64,000 nucleotides of DNA, taken from the NCBI RefSeq assembly GCF_017599385.1, contig NZ_JAGFPK010000001.1, forward strand, positions 2,462,030 to 2,526,029. The letters are read 5' to 3'. Of the stretch, positions 54,286 through 64,000 are shown piece by piece. The first letter of the stretch is position 1; each line of letters begins with the position of its first letter. Both the position numbers and the translations under genes were made by a program. The notes beneath the pieces are model-generated. The model was not told the origin of the DNA and searched no databases. It was given only the letters and a program-made list of their open reading frames with translations. Source of the stretch: Ciceribacter sp. L1K22 (lineage in GTDB: Bacteria; Pseudomonadota; Alphaproteobacteria; Rhizobiales; Rhizobiaceae).

Positions 54286-55452
54286 TCAGGCGGCCCTTTC
54301 CTCCCGAGGCCGCCGGCCGTTGACCAGGGCGAAGACCTCCAAGGCCCGGTCGATCTCTTCCTCTGTCGTCGAATACCCGAGAGACATACGCAATCCTCCC
54401 GATTTCGGATCGTGCCCCATCGCCGTCAGCACGTGACTTTGCCCGACCTTTCCCGACGAACAGGCCGATCCGGCCGACAGCGAGACACCTTCGATGTCGA
54501 AGGCGATCTGCCCGGTTTCGGACTTCAGTCCCGGCAGGCCGAAGAACGTGGTGTTGCAAATCCTCGGTACCGACGCGCCGTAGATTGCGACATCGGGCGC
54601 AACTTCCCGCATCCGCGTCTCAAGCCGGTCGCGCAAAGCCCCAATTGACGCATTTCGATCGCCGATGCCTTCGGCCATTGCGGAGGCCGCGACCCCGAAA
54701 CCGACAATCGCGGCAACGTTTTCCGTACCGCCGCGGTGCCCCTTCTCCTGCCCGCCGCCCGTCACCAGCGGCTTCGGCATGAGGGTCTCGCCACGCGACA
54801 CCAACGCGCCCACCCCTTTCGGACCGCCGATCTTGTGAGCCGAGACAATCAGGAAATCGGCGTCCAGCGCCGCGATATCGAGCGGAATGCGTCCTGCGGC
54901 CTGCACGGCATCGACGACGATCAGACCACCCCTGGCATGGACGAGCGAAGCCGCCTCCCGAACGGGCTGGATCACACCGGTCTCGTTGTTCGCCGCCATG
55001 ACCGCCACCAAAGGCAGGCCGGCATCGGCCGGATGGCCAGCAAGCAAGGTTTCAAGCGCTGCAAGATCGACGACGCCATCCGATGTCACAGAAATTTCGG
55101 TCACCTCGGAAGCGGCGAACCGCCCTCCGAGCCTGACCGCCGGATGCTCGATTGCAGAAACGTAAAGCCGGCCGAAGCGAAGCGGCGAGCGGCCCATCGC
55201 GAAATCGGGCGTCAGCACCATATTGGCCGCTTCCGTCGCCCCCGACGTGAAAACGACATTCGCCGGCGTCGCCCCGACCAGCGCCGCCACCTGCCGGCGC
55301 GCGGTCTCGATGGCGGCCCGTGCCGCACGACCATCCGCATGAACCGAATTCGGGTTTCCCTGAAGCGAAAGCGCGTCGACGAACGCATCACGAGCGACCG
55401 GTAGAAGCGGCGCCGTGGCATTCCAGTCGAGATAGATGCGGCTCTTGCTCAT
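54286..55452 (-). CDS. Cysteine desulfurase, IscS/NifS type (group I)
   Basis: 388 aa. IYLDWNATAPLLP at 6-18, PLP lysine in VSAHKIGGPKGVG (Lys207), active cysteine in SAGSACSSGKVG (Cys331), on the short flexible loop of group I enzymes. It heads the suf operon, with an Irr-type box about 105-120 bases upstream. Presence of both group I and group II desulfurases in one operon is typical of rhizobia. ATG at 55452; the upstream frame lies in the promoter region. Confidence 0.92.
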   Translation of the reverse strand: MSKSRIYLDWNATAPLLPVARDAFVDALSLQGNPNSVHADGRAARAAIETARRQVAALVGATPANVVFTSGATEAANMVLTPDFAMGRSPLRFGRLYVSAIEHPAVRLGGRFAASEVTEISVTSDGVVDLAALETLLAGHPADAGLPLVAVMAANNETGVIQPVREAASLVHARGGLIVVDAVQAAGRIPLDIAALDADFLIVSAHKIGGPKGVGALVSRGETLMPKPLVTGGGQEKGHRGGTENVAAIVGFGVAASAMAEGIGDRNASIGALRDRLETRMREVAPDVAIYGASVPRICNTTFFGLPGLKSETGQIAFDIEGVSLSAGSACSSGKVGQSHVLTAMGHDPKSGGLRMSLGYSTTEEEIDRALEVFALVNGRRPREERAA

Positions 55453-55556
55453 CCGGGACCAGTTTTCGTTGGTTTCGGTCAACCGACGCATTTTTCTTGA
55501 TATTCGCGCCGGGCTTGAACTAAGACACGTCCACACCGGATGGCCTACCATCGCAG

Positions 55557-55573
55557 TTTCGAACGGTTCTAAA
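55557..55573 (-). promoter_or_regulatory. Iron control element (Irr/ICE box) upstream of the suf operon
   Basis: TTTCGAACGGTTCTAAA; on the minus strand TTTAGAA-CCG-TTCGAAA, one mismatch from the ICE consensus TTTAGAA-N3-TTCTAAA. A further half-site (GTTCTA, 55576-55581) follows. Irr of alphaproteobacteria controls iron genes in response to haem and iron. It lies 105 bases from the desulfurase start and 89 bases from the divergent hydrolase. Binding inferred. Confidence 0.7.
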
Positions 55574-55661
55574 CTGTTCTAGAAAAGCTGACATGTTTCG
55601 TCAAGTCAGCTCGCGGGATATGGGGTGTCCGAACACAGAAAAAAGACAGGGACCCGAGTTT

Positions 55662-56339
55662 ATGCCCGAAGTCATCTTCAACGGCCCGGCCGGCCGCCTC
55701 GAGGGACGCTACCAGCCGTCGAAGGAAAAAAGCGCCCCGATCGCCATCATCCTGCACCCGCACCCGCAGTTCGGCGGCACGATGAACAATCAGATCGTCT
55801 ACCAGCTCTTCTACATGTTCCAGAAGCGCGGTTTCACGACGCTCCGTTTCAACTTCCGCGGCATCGGCCGCAGCCAGGGCGAATTCGACCATGGCGCGGG
55901 CGAACTCTCCGACGCGGCTTCGGCGCTCGATTGGGTCCAGAGTCTGCATCCCGATTCGAAGAGCTGCTGGGTTGCAGGCTATTCCTTCGGCTCGTGGATC
56001 GGCATGCAGCTGCTGATGCGTCGCCCGGAAATCGAGGGCTTCATTTCTGTGGCCCCGCAGCCGAACACCTACGACTTCTCCTTCCTGGCACCCTGTCCCT
56101 CCTCTGGCCTGATCATCCACGGCGATAGCGACAAGGTCGCGCCGGAAAAGGACGTTCAGGGCCTGGTCGACAAGCTCAAGACCCAGAAGGGCATCCTGAT
56201 TACCCATAAGACCATCCCCGGCGCCAACCACTTCTTCGGCGGCCAGGTGGAAACGCTGATCGAGGATTGCGGCGACTACCTTGATCGCCGTCTCGACGGC
56301 GAGCTGGTGCCGGAGCCCGCTGCGAAACGCATTCGGTAA
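55662..56339 (+). CDS. Alpha/beta hydrolase
   Basis: 225 aa serine hydrolase of the small COG2945-like group: AIILHPHPQFGGTMNN near 30, FRGIGRSQG near 66, the nucleophile elbow VAGYSFGSWIGMQ (Ser near 107), catalytic Asp region GDSDKVAP, and His in PGANHFFGG. Substrate unknown. ATG at 55662 chosen because the preceding 23 in-frame residues show no family features. Confidence 0.85.
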   Translation: MPEVIFNGPAGRLEGRYQPSKEKSAPIAIILHPHPQFGGTMNNQIVYQLFYMFQKRGFTTLRFNFRGIGRSQGEFDHGAGELSDAASALDWVQSLHPDSKSCWVAGYSFGSWIGMQLLMRRPEIEGFISVAPQPNTYDFSFLAPCPSSGLIIHGDSDKVAPEKDVQGLVDKLKTQKGILITHKTIPGANHFFGGQVETLIEDCGDYLDRRLDGELVPEPAAKRIR

Positions 56340-56357
56340 CCCAATACGGGTTGTCTG

Positions 56358-56382
56358 AAGGGCGGCGAAAGCCGCCCTTTTT
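56358..56382 (+). terminator. Rho-independent terminator after the hydrolase
   Basis: AAGGGCGGC-GAAA-GCCGCCCTTTTT, perfect stem with GAAA tetraloop and T-run, 18 bases after the stop. Confidence 0.92.
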
Positions 56383-56471
56383 CGTTTGCGCCTTGTCTGC
56401 CGGTATTGGGCATTGACACGGCAGGACGAAAGTTCTGACCTGAACGACAGCGCACTCTACGAAACGAACAC

Positions 56472-57335
56472 ATGTCAGATCATCCAACTTTTGATGCCGT
56501 CGGGCTCGCAGGGGGCGGCAACCGCTGCTACTGGCAAAGCGGCTTCCTGAAGGCTTATTCTGAACACGCCAGCCTCACGCCGCGCTTCTACGTTGCCGTG
56601 TCGGCCGGCGCCTATCATGGCGCCATGCATCTGGCGGGAGTCGGCGACCGGGTTCGCGCGGCAGCCTTCGCCTTCGCCGAAACCCGTCAGCGCGACTTGG
56701 ACTGGAGGGCGCTGAAGCGGCGTCAATCGCCGCTTGTCGTCGGAGACCTCTATCGCCGGTTCCTCGCCCAGGAATTCGGAGAAGCCGAACTGGACGCGCT
56801 GAAGGCAGCCCCACCCATGCTGATCCAGCTATCCGCGCTGCCCGGCTGGATGCCAGGCGCCCTTGGCGCACTCGGCTCGATTGGCGCCTACCAGATCGAG
56901 AAGCTTTTGACGGACGGGTCCCATTCTCGCGCCGGACGACACATGGGGCTGAAGCCGGTCTGGATCTCGACGCACAATGTCGACTACCCCGGCGAACTGG
57001 TCGACGCCCTCATGGCGACGTCCTCGGTACCGCCGTTCATGCCCGTCGGACGACTGCGCGGCCGCGCCTATCTCGATGGGGGGCTCGTCGACAACCCGCC
57101 GCTCATCAAGCTCCGGGAAGTCGAGGAAAAGGGTTGGCGCACGCTGCTGCTGTCAACCCGGTTTGGCCGAAAGCCCCCGGAGGCTCCAAACCGCACAGTT
57201 GTCGGTCCGAGCGAGGACATCCCGGTCAACAAGTTCGCCGTGGGAGATCCCGATGGCATACGCCATGCCTACGAAGTGGGGTTGCGGGACGGCAAATCGT
57301 TTTCACAACGCTCCCTTGCGACCATCTCTTGTTAG
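56472..57335 (+). CDS. Patatin-like phospholipase
   Basis: 287 aa. Oxyanion-hole GGGNR at 14-18, nucleophile elbow AVSAG with Ser44 (first Gly of GxSxG replaced by Ala42), and catalytic Asp in [11 protein letters not shown] near 202. Ser/Asp dyad complete. Acyl hydrolase on lipids in the cytoplasm or host-directed; no secretion signal. Its stop overlaps the end of convergent anmK by 4 bases. Confidence 0.87.
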   Translation: MSDHPTFDAVGLAGGGNRCYWQSGFLKAYSEHASLTPRFYVAVSAGAYHGAMHLAGVGDRVRAAAFAFAETRQRDLDWRALKRRQSPLVVGDLYRRFLAQEFGEAELDALKAAPPMLIQLSALPGWMPGALGALGSIGAYQIEKLLTDGSHSRAGRHMGLKPVWISTHNVDYPGELVDALMATSSVPPFMPVGRLRGRAYLDGGLVDNPPLIKLREVEEKGWRTLLLSTRFGRKPPEAPNRTVVGPSEDIPVNKFAVGDPDGIRHAYEVGLRDGKSFSQRSLATISC

Positions 57336-58459
57336 GCGCGTATCGGCCTCGCCAAGACCCCACCCGTCATCGGCCGCGCCACGCCGGTGGTGCCCGGAAA
57401 GGTGAGCGGCAACCCGGCGAGCGAGCGTACCGAGAGATAGGCCCAGGCTTCCGCTTCCATCGCATCGCCGTCGAAACCCGCTTCCTCCGCCGTCAGCACC
57501 TGAGCGTCATGCCGGGAAGCCATTTCGGCGAGATCTTCCATCACGGCGCCGTTGAGCCGCCCGCCGCCGCAGATGATGAAGCATTTCGGCATCGCCGACA
57601 GGTGACCTGCCGACCGCATGACGGAAGCCGCCGTCACGTAGGCCAGGGTTCGCGCGCCGTCGTGGAGGCCCGCCTCGTCCGCAGCAGGCGGCCGAAAATC
57701 GCTGCGGTCGAGCGAGCGGCGCGTGTCGGAGGTGAAGAAGGGATGATCCAGATAGCGATCGGCAAGGGCCATGATGATGGTACCCTCGGATGCGATCCGT
57801 CCGCCCTGATCATAGGGAACGCCGGCGTTCTCCTCGACCCACTGGTCGATCAGCGTATTTCCCGGTCCGCTGTCAAAGGCAATGATCTCGTGATCCGGGC
57901 CGATATAAGTGAGATTGGAGATACCGCCGATATTGACGAAGCAGACCGGGCTCGTCCGATCCTCCAGCCGGGCGGCAAGCGCGGCATGATAGGCGGGAAC
58001 GAGCGGCGCCCCCTGCCCGCCATGCGCGATGTCGTTTGCCCGCATGTCGAACACCGTGGCGATGCCCGTGCGGTCCGCCAACAGCTGGCCGTCGCCAATT
58101 TGCACCGTCAGTGCGGCATACGGACGATGAAGCACCGTCTGCCCGTGGAAACCGATCACATCGATATCGCCGGGCAAAATGCTGTTTTGCTTCAGGAAGT
58201 CATTGACAGCATCGACGTGTCGCAGGGTGAGATCGCGCTCCAGGTCCGCAAGATCGCCGGGCCGCTCATGCCGCTCGTGAATGGTCTTGGCGGTTTCGAG
58301 GCCGGCCTTCAGGCGCTCCCGAAAGTCAGGATCGTAGGACACGGAAAGAAACGGCCCCCGCTCGACAGTCTCGCGCCCGTCGGTCGCCAGCAGCGCCACG
58401 TCGATCCCGTCCATCGACGTGCCGCTCATCAGACCCACGGCCCGCTTCAACTCACTCAC
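57332..58459 (-). CDS. anmK: Anhydro-N-acetylmuramic acid kinase
   Basis: 375 aa. [17 protein letters not shown] at the N-terminus (ATP site), [13 protein letters not shown] near 104, and [18 protein letters not shown] near 166. It phosphorylates and opens anhydroMurNAc in peptidoglycan recycling. Divergent from tyrS; in many Rhizobiaceae anmK and tyrS are neighbours. Confidence 0.95.
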   Translation of the reverse strand: MSELKRAVGLMSGTSMDGIDVALLATDGRETVERGPFLSVSYDPDFRERLKAGLETAKTIHERHERPGDLADLERDLTLRHVDAVNDFLKQNSILPGDIDVIGFHGQTVLHRPYAALTVQIGDGQLLADRTGIATVFDMRANDIAHGGQGAPLVPAYHAALAARLEDRTSPVCFVNIGGISNLTYIGPDHEIIAFDSGPGNTLIDQWVEENAGVPYDQGGRIASEGTIIMALADRYLDHPFFTSDTRRSLDRSDFRPPAADEAGLHDGARTLAYVTAASVMRSAGHLSAMPKCFIICGGGRLNGAVMEDLAEMASRHDAQVLTAEEAGFDGDAMEAEAWAYLSVRSLAGLPLTFPGTTGVARPMTGGVLARPIRA

Positions 58460-58592
58460 GATTCAGCTCCTTTTCGAATCAACGTCACGAATGAAAGTCT
58501 TGACGAGATTTCATGGCCGAACCACGTGCACAAATCACAAAACAGTGGTAAAGCGCCGGCGCATTTGCGTTTATTCCAGAAAGCCAAGAGTC

Positions 58593-59849
58593 ATGTCGAA
58601 GTTCAAGTCCGATTTTCTCCGCACCATGCACGAGCGCGGCTTCATTCATCAGGTCTCCGATGAAACAGGCCTCGACGAGCTGCTCGCAAAGGAAAGCGTG
58701 ACCGCCTATATCGGCTTCGACCCGACGGCCCCCTCCCTTCATGCCGGCGGCCTGATCCAGATCATGATGCTGCACTGGTTCCAGGCGACCGGACACCAGC
58801 CGATCTCGCTGATGGGCGGCGGCACCGGCATGGTGGGAGACCCCTCCTTCAAGGAGGAAGCCCGGCAGTTGATGACGATCGAGAAGATCGAGGACAACAT
58901 CGCCTCTATCAAGCGCGTCTTCGCCAACTACCTCGACTACGACAAGGGTCCGAAGGGCGGCGCCCTGATGATCAACAATGCAGAGTGGCTGCGCGGCCTC
59001 AACTACCTCGAATTCCTGCGTGATGTCGGCCGGCATTTCTCCGTCAACCGCATGCTGTCCTTCGACAGCGTGAAGACGCGTCTCGACCGCGAGCAGTCGC
59101 TGTCCTTCCTCGAATTCAACTACATGATCCTCCAGGCCTACGATTTCGTCGAGCTGAGCCAGCGCTACGGCTGCCGCCTGCAGATGGGCGGTTCCGACCA
59201 GTGGGGCAACATCGTCAACGGCATCGATCTCGGCCACCGCATGGGCACGCCGCAGCTCTACGCCCTGACATCGCCGCTACTGACGACGTCGTCCGGCGCC
59301 AAGATGGGCAAGTCGGTCAACGGCGCGGTCTGGCTCAACGCCGATATGCTGTCGGCCTACGACTTCTGGCAGTACTGGCGCAACACCGAGGATGCCGATG
59401 TGTCCCGCTTCCTCAAGCTCTACACGACGCTACCAATGGACGAGATCGCTCGACTCTCCGCGCTTGGCGGCTCCGAGATCAACGAGGTCAAGAAGATCCT
59501 CGCGACGGAAGTGACCGCCATGCTGCATGGCCGCGTGGCGGCCGACGAAGCCGCGGAGACGGCGCGCAAGACGTTCGAGGAAGGAGCATTGTCCGCGAAC
59601 CTGCCGACCGTCGAGGTCGCGTCGAGCGAGCTGGAGGCCGGCATCGGCCTGCTGGCCCTGATCGTCCGCGCTGGCCTTGCAGCGTCGAACGGCGAAGCTC
59701 GCCGCCACGTCCAGGGCGGTGCGGTCCGCATCAACGACGAGCAGGTCTCCGACGAGCGGAAGACGATCGGCACCGGCGAACTGACCGCCGACGGCGTCAT
59801 CAAGCTCTCGCTCGGCAAGAAGAAGCACATGTTGGTAAAGCCGGCCTGA
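58593..59849 (+). CDS. tyrS: Tyrosyl-tRNA synthetase
   Basis: 418 aa. Class I motifs: [13 protein letters not shown] (HIGH-like, near 43-55) and GAKMGKS (KMSKS-like, near 232-238), [14 protein letters not shown], plus a C-terminal S4 RNA-binding domain ([18 protein letters not shown]). Charges tRNA-Tyr. ATG at 58593; the upstream frame crosses the intergenic region. Confidence 0.97.
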   Translation: MSKFKSDFLRTMHERGFIHQVSDETGLDELLAKESVTAYIGFDPTAPSLHAGGLIQIMMLHWFQATGHQPISLMGGGTGMVGDPSFKEEARQLMTIEKIEDNIASIKRVFANYLDYDKGPKGGALMINNAEWLRGLNYLEFLRDVGRHFSVNRMLSFDSVKTRLDREQSLSFLEFNYMILQAYDFVELSQRYGCRLQMGGSDQWGNIVNGIDLGHRMGTPQLYALTSPLLTTSSGAKMGKSVNGAVWLNADMLSAYDFWQYWRNTEDADVSRFLKLYTTLPMDEIARLSALGGSEINEVKKILATEVTAMLHGRVAADEAAETARKTFEEGALSANLPTVEVASSELEAGIGLLALIVRAGLAASNGEARRHVQGGAVRINDEQVSDERKTIGTGELTADGVIKLSLGKKKHMLVKPA

Positions 59850-59875
59850 CATCAAGGCGCATCGAAAGACATGTG

Positions 59876-59903
59876 GAAAAGCCGGCCCTGCGCCGGCTTT
59901 TTC
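59876..59903. terminator. Bidirectional terminator after tyrS
   Basis: GAAAAGCCGGC-CCTGC-GCCGGCTTTTTC, 10-bp stem with A- and T-tracts, two bases before the end of the convergent DUF3971 gene. Confidence 0.9.
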
Positions 59904-59904
59904 G

Positions 59905-62900
59905 TCAGCGGAATTCGAAGATCTGACGAAAAACGCCGGGAGCGATGATCGATAGCGGATTGACGGCCAGCCTCGGCTCTTCCGTCGGTCCGGAGAGCCG
60001 GAAGGTGATGCCAAGCAGGCCGCGGTCGCGGCCATTTCCGAGGATGGCGCCGATGATCGGCAGCTCGCCGAAGATGCGGTTCAGCCCGTAGGCAGGCATG
60101 AAGGTGCCGGTGAGGTCCATGCGGCCGCTCTCGTCACGGACGACCCCCTGGAATGTCGCGCCCACCTGCTCTCCCCGCACGACGCCGTTTTCGACGCGGA
60201 AGGCACCCGCTGTGGTCACCAGCCGGGCAAAAGCGCGCTGGAAGCGTTCGGAGCTCACGTCGATGTCACGCCGCACGGCATTGTTGAGGCTTTGTCCGTC
60301 GCGGCCGGCCGGCGTCGAGACGATGGACTGCAGGCGCTGCTCGTTCACCAACTGGAAATTCCGGACGTCGACCGTGCCGCTCCAGCCATTGGCCTGCTCG
60401 TTGAGCTTGAGGTTCAGCAGCCCCCCCGCCATGCGGGTGTAGAGGTTGGCGATCCTGAGCACGGCGCCGGCATCGCTGCTGGTCAGGGTGAGCGTCCGCG
60501 TTTCTCCAGGAGTCATTTTCGCGACGACCGCCTCGCCCCTTTCGGTGACGGCCGTTAGGTCGAGCGATGATGTCTTGCCCCCACTGGCAAGGTAGGAAAG
60601 GGAGACATTGCGCAATTCTTCGCCACCGAAACCCTCGACCGAGTCGAGCCCCACGGTAAGGGCAAGCCGCTTGGAGCCGGTCGCGGCACCACTGCCAGCA
60701 CTCGACTTCAACTGCGCCATAAGCGACCGGATATCCGCCGATCCGCCGGTGACCCTGACATCGTAGCCACCCTTTGCCGACGTCATGACGACGGCGAAAT
60801 CGTCGGCCGGCGATAGCCTGACCTTGCGGAATTCCGCCGACTGCAGCCCGTCCTTGCCGACGACCAGATCGCCGCTGGCACCGAAGCCGTCGCCGGTCAG
60901 CTCCAGCCCCTTGATCCGCGTCAGGCCATCGGCTTCGGTCACCTCGAAACTGGCCTTCGCGGCGACCCCCTGCCCCTTCGACCAGCCCACCCACGGCACC
61001 CGCAGCGTCGCACGCGCAAGGTCGAGATCGAGCTTCTGGCGGCTCTCGTCGATCCGCGTCATCGTCAGCGACAGCGGCCCGTCGATGATCTCCTCGAGGC
61101 CCGGCACTAGCCGATCCCGCTCCGCGTTCGACAAGGTGGCCTTGACGATTCGCTCGCGCGCGACGGTAGAACCTGCCTCCACCGGCTCGACGAGGGTGAG
61201 CTCCATCGGCACCCCGTCGATTTCTCCGCCCCCTTTGAGGCGCGCTGCCGCGCGGTCCACGTCCAGCGTTCCATCGAACGCGGCGACCTTACGCCCCGCA
61301 ATCTCCGTCGCCAGCGACACCTTGCTAAGATCAAGATGCGCATTCCACTCGGTCGGCGGTGGATTTTGATCGCGTATCAGACCGACGCGCAGCCTCACCT
61401 TGGCCTTGACGTCTCCGGAGAGATCTTCCGGCTTCAGACCGGTCCGCGACAGCACGTTGATCGGCTCATAGGTGACGAGCTCACCGACGGCATCCGCCTT
61501 GCCTGAAAGGTCGAGGTCGAGATCGGCCATCAATGGCTTGAGATAGACGTCGTCGACCGTCAGTCGCCCGGCATCCAGCTTCACCGTGCGCCCGGAGCTG
61601 AAATAGGAGGCCCCGGTCTTGAAATCGATGGCAAGAGCCTCGCCATTCATCGTGATATGGGCGCTCGCATCTCTCACCGGCGGGATTTTTCCTGTGACGT
61701 TGACCCGACTGTCGACAAGATCGATATCGAGTTTCAACTCGTCGCCCCGCAGGTGTAGCGGCGTCGGCTCGACGCTCATCCGACCGGCAGGAATGAAGAC
61801 GTCGATCGTCCCCCTGGCGACGGTACCGCCTATGACGTTCTGCATTATCCAGTCGCGCGGCTTGTCCGCGATCCAGAACGGCCACAATTGTTTCACCACC
61901 TCGGTTTTCATATCGGCAACGTTGCCGCTGAACCGCACCTCGGGCGACTGCGCTCCCGTATTGCGCACGCGCGCCGATGCCGTCATGGTGCCGGCTGGCG
62001 TCGAAACGATCAGCTGGTTGGCCTGCAGTTCGGAGGTCGCGTAGAGATAGCGTCCGTAAACCTTGAAATCGAAGGGCACCGGGGCTGCGGCCGCCTTCGG
62101 CACAGACGCCGTTCCCTGCCGTACCAATAGGTCGATGCCGATCCCGCTTCCGGTGGGATAGTCGCCTTCAAGGCGGTCAAGGTCGATCAGCGCACCGGTA
62201 AACGGCAGCACCGTGGCGCCGAAAACGGCGCGAGATGACCGCAGTTCGATCGTATCCTTCGAAAAGTCGTAGGCGAGGTTGATGTCCGCCATCGTCAGCG
62301 GCTGAACCTTGCCGTCCATGTAGAACAGCCCGTCCTGGCCGGTGACTTGGGCCGACAGCACAGGCGACTGCCCGTCATCGGCACGGCGCGCCTCCATCGC
62401 TATGGTGGCATCCGCATCGAGCCCCTGGCGAATTTCGCCGGCCCGGCTGCGGCGAATGAGGAAAGGCGCAAGGTCCACCGATTCCAGCCGCGCGTTCATC
62501 GACAACGTTCGCCCCGGCAGCCCCTGGCTATCGATCTTCAGCGTCGTTGCCTTCCCCGCGACGGCGACGGAACCCTCGATCACCAGCGACGTCTCCTCCA
62601 CCCGCTCCAGCGTCAGGTCATCGAGCGCCGCCACGATCCGCCCGGTCTCCGGATTGCCCCGAAGGATCTGCAGGTCGTGTAGGCTAACCCGGTCGAGACT
62701 ACCGCGGGCGATGAAGGTCGAGGCGTTATCGATCTCGACGAAGGCTCTTTCGAGCAGCGCCGGCAGCTGGTCGACCCGAAGCTTCGCAAGATCGATGGGC
62801 GGACCGGCTGGCAGCTGGTTGGCGTCGATCACCAGACCTTCCCCGTCGATCTCGTCGATCTCCACGCGTCCGAACCCGAGCGCCAATGGATCGATGACCA

Positions 62901-63303
62901 GGCGGACGCTCTCCGCCTGCCCGAACACGCCGCCGCCGTCGCGCTTGTGGACCGTCACGCCGCGCGCCTCGACGGACAGATGGATGCCGGTGAAAAAGCG
63001 GACCTGGGTCGTCTCGATCCGCGCGATGAAATCGGGAGCAAGCGCCGTATTCAGCGCGGCCTGCGCCCTTGCCGCGAGGATGCGATCGAAGCCGCCGCCC
63101 TCGACCGTGAGCATCACGGCCGACACGGAGAGCAGAAACAACAGGCACGTCACCAGTCCATACCGCAACAGGCGGCGGCCCAGTCCCAATCGCGGCGGGC
63201 AGTGAACGATCAACGGATCCTCGGCCTGCGCCGACGGAAGCCGGTGCAGTGGCACGATGTCTTGCCTGCGAAAGCTGACCTTTTCGCCCCGGATTTCTCC
63301 CAT
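59905..63303 (-). CDS. Large AsmA-like / DUF3971 (YhdP-TamB type) envelope protein
   Basis: 1132 aa. N-terminal cytoplasmic part, one membrane anchor (about 46-68), then a long periplasmic repeat-rich beta structure, typical of AsmA-like proteins that form lipid-conducting bridges between membranes (YhdP, TamB). DUF3971 region near the middle; the C-terminal AsmA_2-type segment FAYGLNRIFGELPIIGAILGNGRDRGLLGITFRLSG (part). Function: phospholipid transport or outer-membrane homeostasis (inference from family). Confidence 0.85.
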   Translation of the reverse strand: MGEIRGEKVSFRRQDIVPLHRLPSAQAEDPLIVHCPPRLGLGRRLLRYGLVTCLLFLLSVSAVMLTVEGGGFDRILAARAQAALNTALAPDFIARIETTQVRFFTGIHLSVEARGVTVHKRDGGGVFGQAESVRLVIDPLALGFGRVEIDEIDGEGLVIDANQLPAGPPIDLAKLRVDQLPALLERAFVEIDNASTFIARGSLDRVSLHDLQILRGNPETGRIVAALDDLTLERVEETSLVIEGSVAVAGKATTLKIDSQGLPGRTLSMNARLESVDLAPFLIRRSRAGEIRQGLDADATIAMEARRADDGQSPVLSAQVTGQDGLFYMDGKVQPLTMADINLAYDFSKDTIELRSSRAVFGATVLPFTGALIDLDRLEGDYPTGSGIGIDLLVRQGTASVPKAAAAPVPFDFKVYGRYLYATSELQANQLIVSTPAGTMTASARVRNTGAQSPEVRFSGNVADMKTEVVKQLWPFWIADKPRDWIMQNVIGGTVARGTIDVFIPAGRMSVEPTPLHLRGDELKLDIDLVDSRVNVTGKIPPVRDASAHITMNGEALAIDFKTGASYFSSGRTVKLDAGRLTVDDVYLKPLMADLDLDLSGKADAVGELVTYEPINVLSRTGLKPEDLSGDVKAKVRLRVGLIRDQNPPPTEWNAHLDLSKVSLATEIAGRKVAAFDGTLDVDRAAARLKGGGEIDGVPMELTLVEPVEAGSTVARERIVKATLSNAERDRLVPGLEEIIDGPLSLTMTRIDESRQKLDLDLARATLRVPWVGWSKGQGVAAKASFEVTEADGLTRIKGLELTGDGFGASGDLVVGKDGLQSAEFRKVRLSPADDFAVVMTSAKGGYDVRVTGGSADIRSLMAQLKSSAGSGAATGSKRLALTVGLDSVEGFGGEELRNVSLSYLASGGKTSSLDLTAVTERGEAVVAKMTPGETRTLTLTSSDAGAVLRIANLYTRMAGGLLNLKLNEQANGWSGTVDVRNFQLVNEQRLQSIVSTPAGRDGQSLNNAVRRDIDVSSERFQRAFARLVTTAGAFRVENGVVRGEQVGATFQGVVRDESGRMDLTGTFMPAYGLNRIFGELPIIGAILGNGRDRGLLGITFRLSGPTEEPRLAVNPLSIIAPGVFRQIFEFR

Positions 63304-63422
63304 GCGCGGTCGATCGTCTCCATCGATCGGCGATGGCCAGTCCTGCTCTGGACCTTCTCCGAACCCTTTCCATATCTACGCAGTCGTTTATATCGACAAT
63401 GACGGCGAAAGAAAGGATTACC

Positions 63423-63890
63423 ATGAGCGCGCTTGCAATCGGCGATACCGCACCGGCCTTTACCCTGCCCCGCGACGGCGGCGGCAGCGTCTCCCTCTCC
63501 GATTTCACCGGAAAACCGGTGGTCGTCTACTTTTACCCCAAGGACGACACCAGTGGCTGCACCACCGAGGCCGTCGCCTTCAGTGGCCTGGCGGACGACT
63601 TTGCCAAGACAGGCGTGATCGTCATCGGCGTCTCCCCCGATTCGGTGAAGAGCCACGACAAGTTCGTGTCGAAGCACGGCCTGAAGGTGATTCTCGCCTC
63701 CGACGAGGGCCAGGACATGCTGAACGCCTATGGCGTCTGGAAGGAAAAGAGCATGTACGGCCGCACCTACATGGGCGTCGAGCGCACCACCTTCCTGCTC
63801 GACAAGGATCACAAGATCGCTGCAGTCTGGCCGAAGGTGAAGGTGCCCGGCCATGCCGAAGCCGTTCTCGAGGCGGCAAAGTCGCTGTGA
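63423..63890 (+). CDS. bcp: Peroxiredoxin, Bcp/PrxQ type
   Basis: 155 aa. Peroxidatic Cys46 in YPKDDTSGCTTEA; the second cysteine normally five residues later is Val51, and no other Cys is present, so it works as a 1-Cys enzyme needing an external thiol. Reduces hydroperoxides. ATG at 63423; the previous in-frame part is promoter. Its stop overlaps the next gene (GTGA). Confidence 0.92.
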   Translation: MSALAIGDTAPAFTLPRDGGGSVSLSDFTGKPVVVYFYPKDDTSGCTTEAVAFSGLADDFAKTGVIVIGVSPDSVKSHDKFVSKHGLKVILASDEGQDMLNAYGVWKEKSMYGRTYMGVERTTFLLDKDHKIAAVWPKVKVPGHAEAVLEAAKSL

Positions 63891-64000
63891 CACCTCGTGA
63901 AGGCGGCACGCTGCCGCAGATATCATCGCTGCGCGGCGGCGCGACGCTTGCCATCATCTCGGCCGACCTCGACGTGAAATGCGCCCTCGCCCGTGATACG
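63887..64000 (+). CDS. Start of a DUF455-like ferritin-fold protein (runs off right edge)
   Basis: 38 residues from the GTG at 63887, whose first bases overlap the bcp stop (GTGA). Reads SLRGGATLAIISADLDVKCALARDT, similar to the N-terminal helix of rhizobial DUF455 proteins. Co-transcribed with bcp. Product assignment is tentative because only the start is in the window. Confidence 0.55.
   Translation, partial: MTPREGGTLPQISSLRGGATLAIISADLDVKCALARDT

Overview
The window is a gene-dense, high-GC bacterial chromosome segment. Gene content and organisation point to an alphaproteobacterium of the Rhizobiaceae: hemN/fnrN sharing one anaerobox, a cobCDAB-type cobalamin cluster, a rhizobial suf operon behind an Irr-type (ICE) box, an ATP12-family chaperone, DUF3008 and YcnI/PCuAC proteins. 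No rRNA or tRNA gene, insertion sequence, prophage or CRISPR array was recognised. Genus cannot be fixed from the sequence alone.

Layout. (1) 1-1711: the 5' end of hemN, an FNR box, fnrN and an L,D-transpeptidase. (2) 1843-7868: cobA-cobB-cobC-cobD on the minus strand and, divergently, cbiD-cobK. (3) 7932-11957: a MarR regulator divergent from a flavin phenol-type hydroxylase, a nucleoside hydrolase and a GFA-type zinc protein. (4) 12047-20009: one minus-strand operon, cbiX - cobH(fusion) - cobL - cobI - cbiG/cobJ(fusion) - cobM - small membrane protein, almost every junction overlapping by 1-8 bases. (5) 20323-29828: TSUP permease and a small secreted protein, then a second minus-strand operon led by a clear cobalamin riboswitch: two tiny unknown ORFs - cobP - cobW - cobN - GFA - GNAT - cobO; then a lipoprotein-like gene. 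(6) 29895-35791: ATP12 chaperone, HAD phosphatase, RluC-type pseudouridine synthase, crcB, flavodoxin-like protein, small unknown gene, copper-handling pair, DUF3008. (7) 35903-40541: tandem glycine riboswitch and gcvTHP. (8) 40607-47559: iron-complex-type ABC importer, YqaA-like protein, EamA exporter, orphan FlgC-like protein, very acidic exported protein, LysE exporter. (9) 47649-55452: cysteine desulfurase - sufB - coiled-coil ORF - sufC - sufD - sufS - sufT - parDE - sufA. (10) 55662-64000: serine hydrolase, patatin, anmK, tyrS, AsmA/DUF3971 giant, bcp, start of a DUF455-like gene.

Most interesting is the cobalamin region. It mixes components characteristic of early cobalt insertion (CbiX with an MxCxxC motif, CbiG, CbiD) with the late-insertion chelatase subunit CobN and CobW, and lacks CobG and CobF inside the window. 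CobH carries an extra ~310-residue N-terminal domain resembling DUF429/RNase H-fold proteins, and several uncharacterised genes (34-aa and 93-aa ORFs, GFA, GNAT, a 4-TM protein) are translationally coupled into the operons. These are inferences from reading translated sequence; no database search was run.
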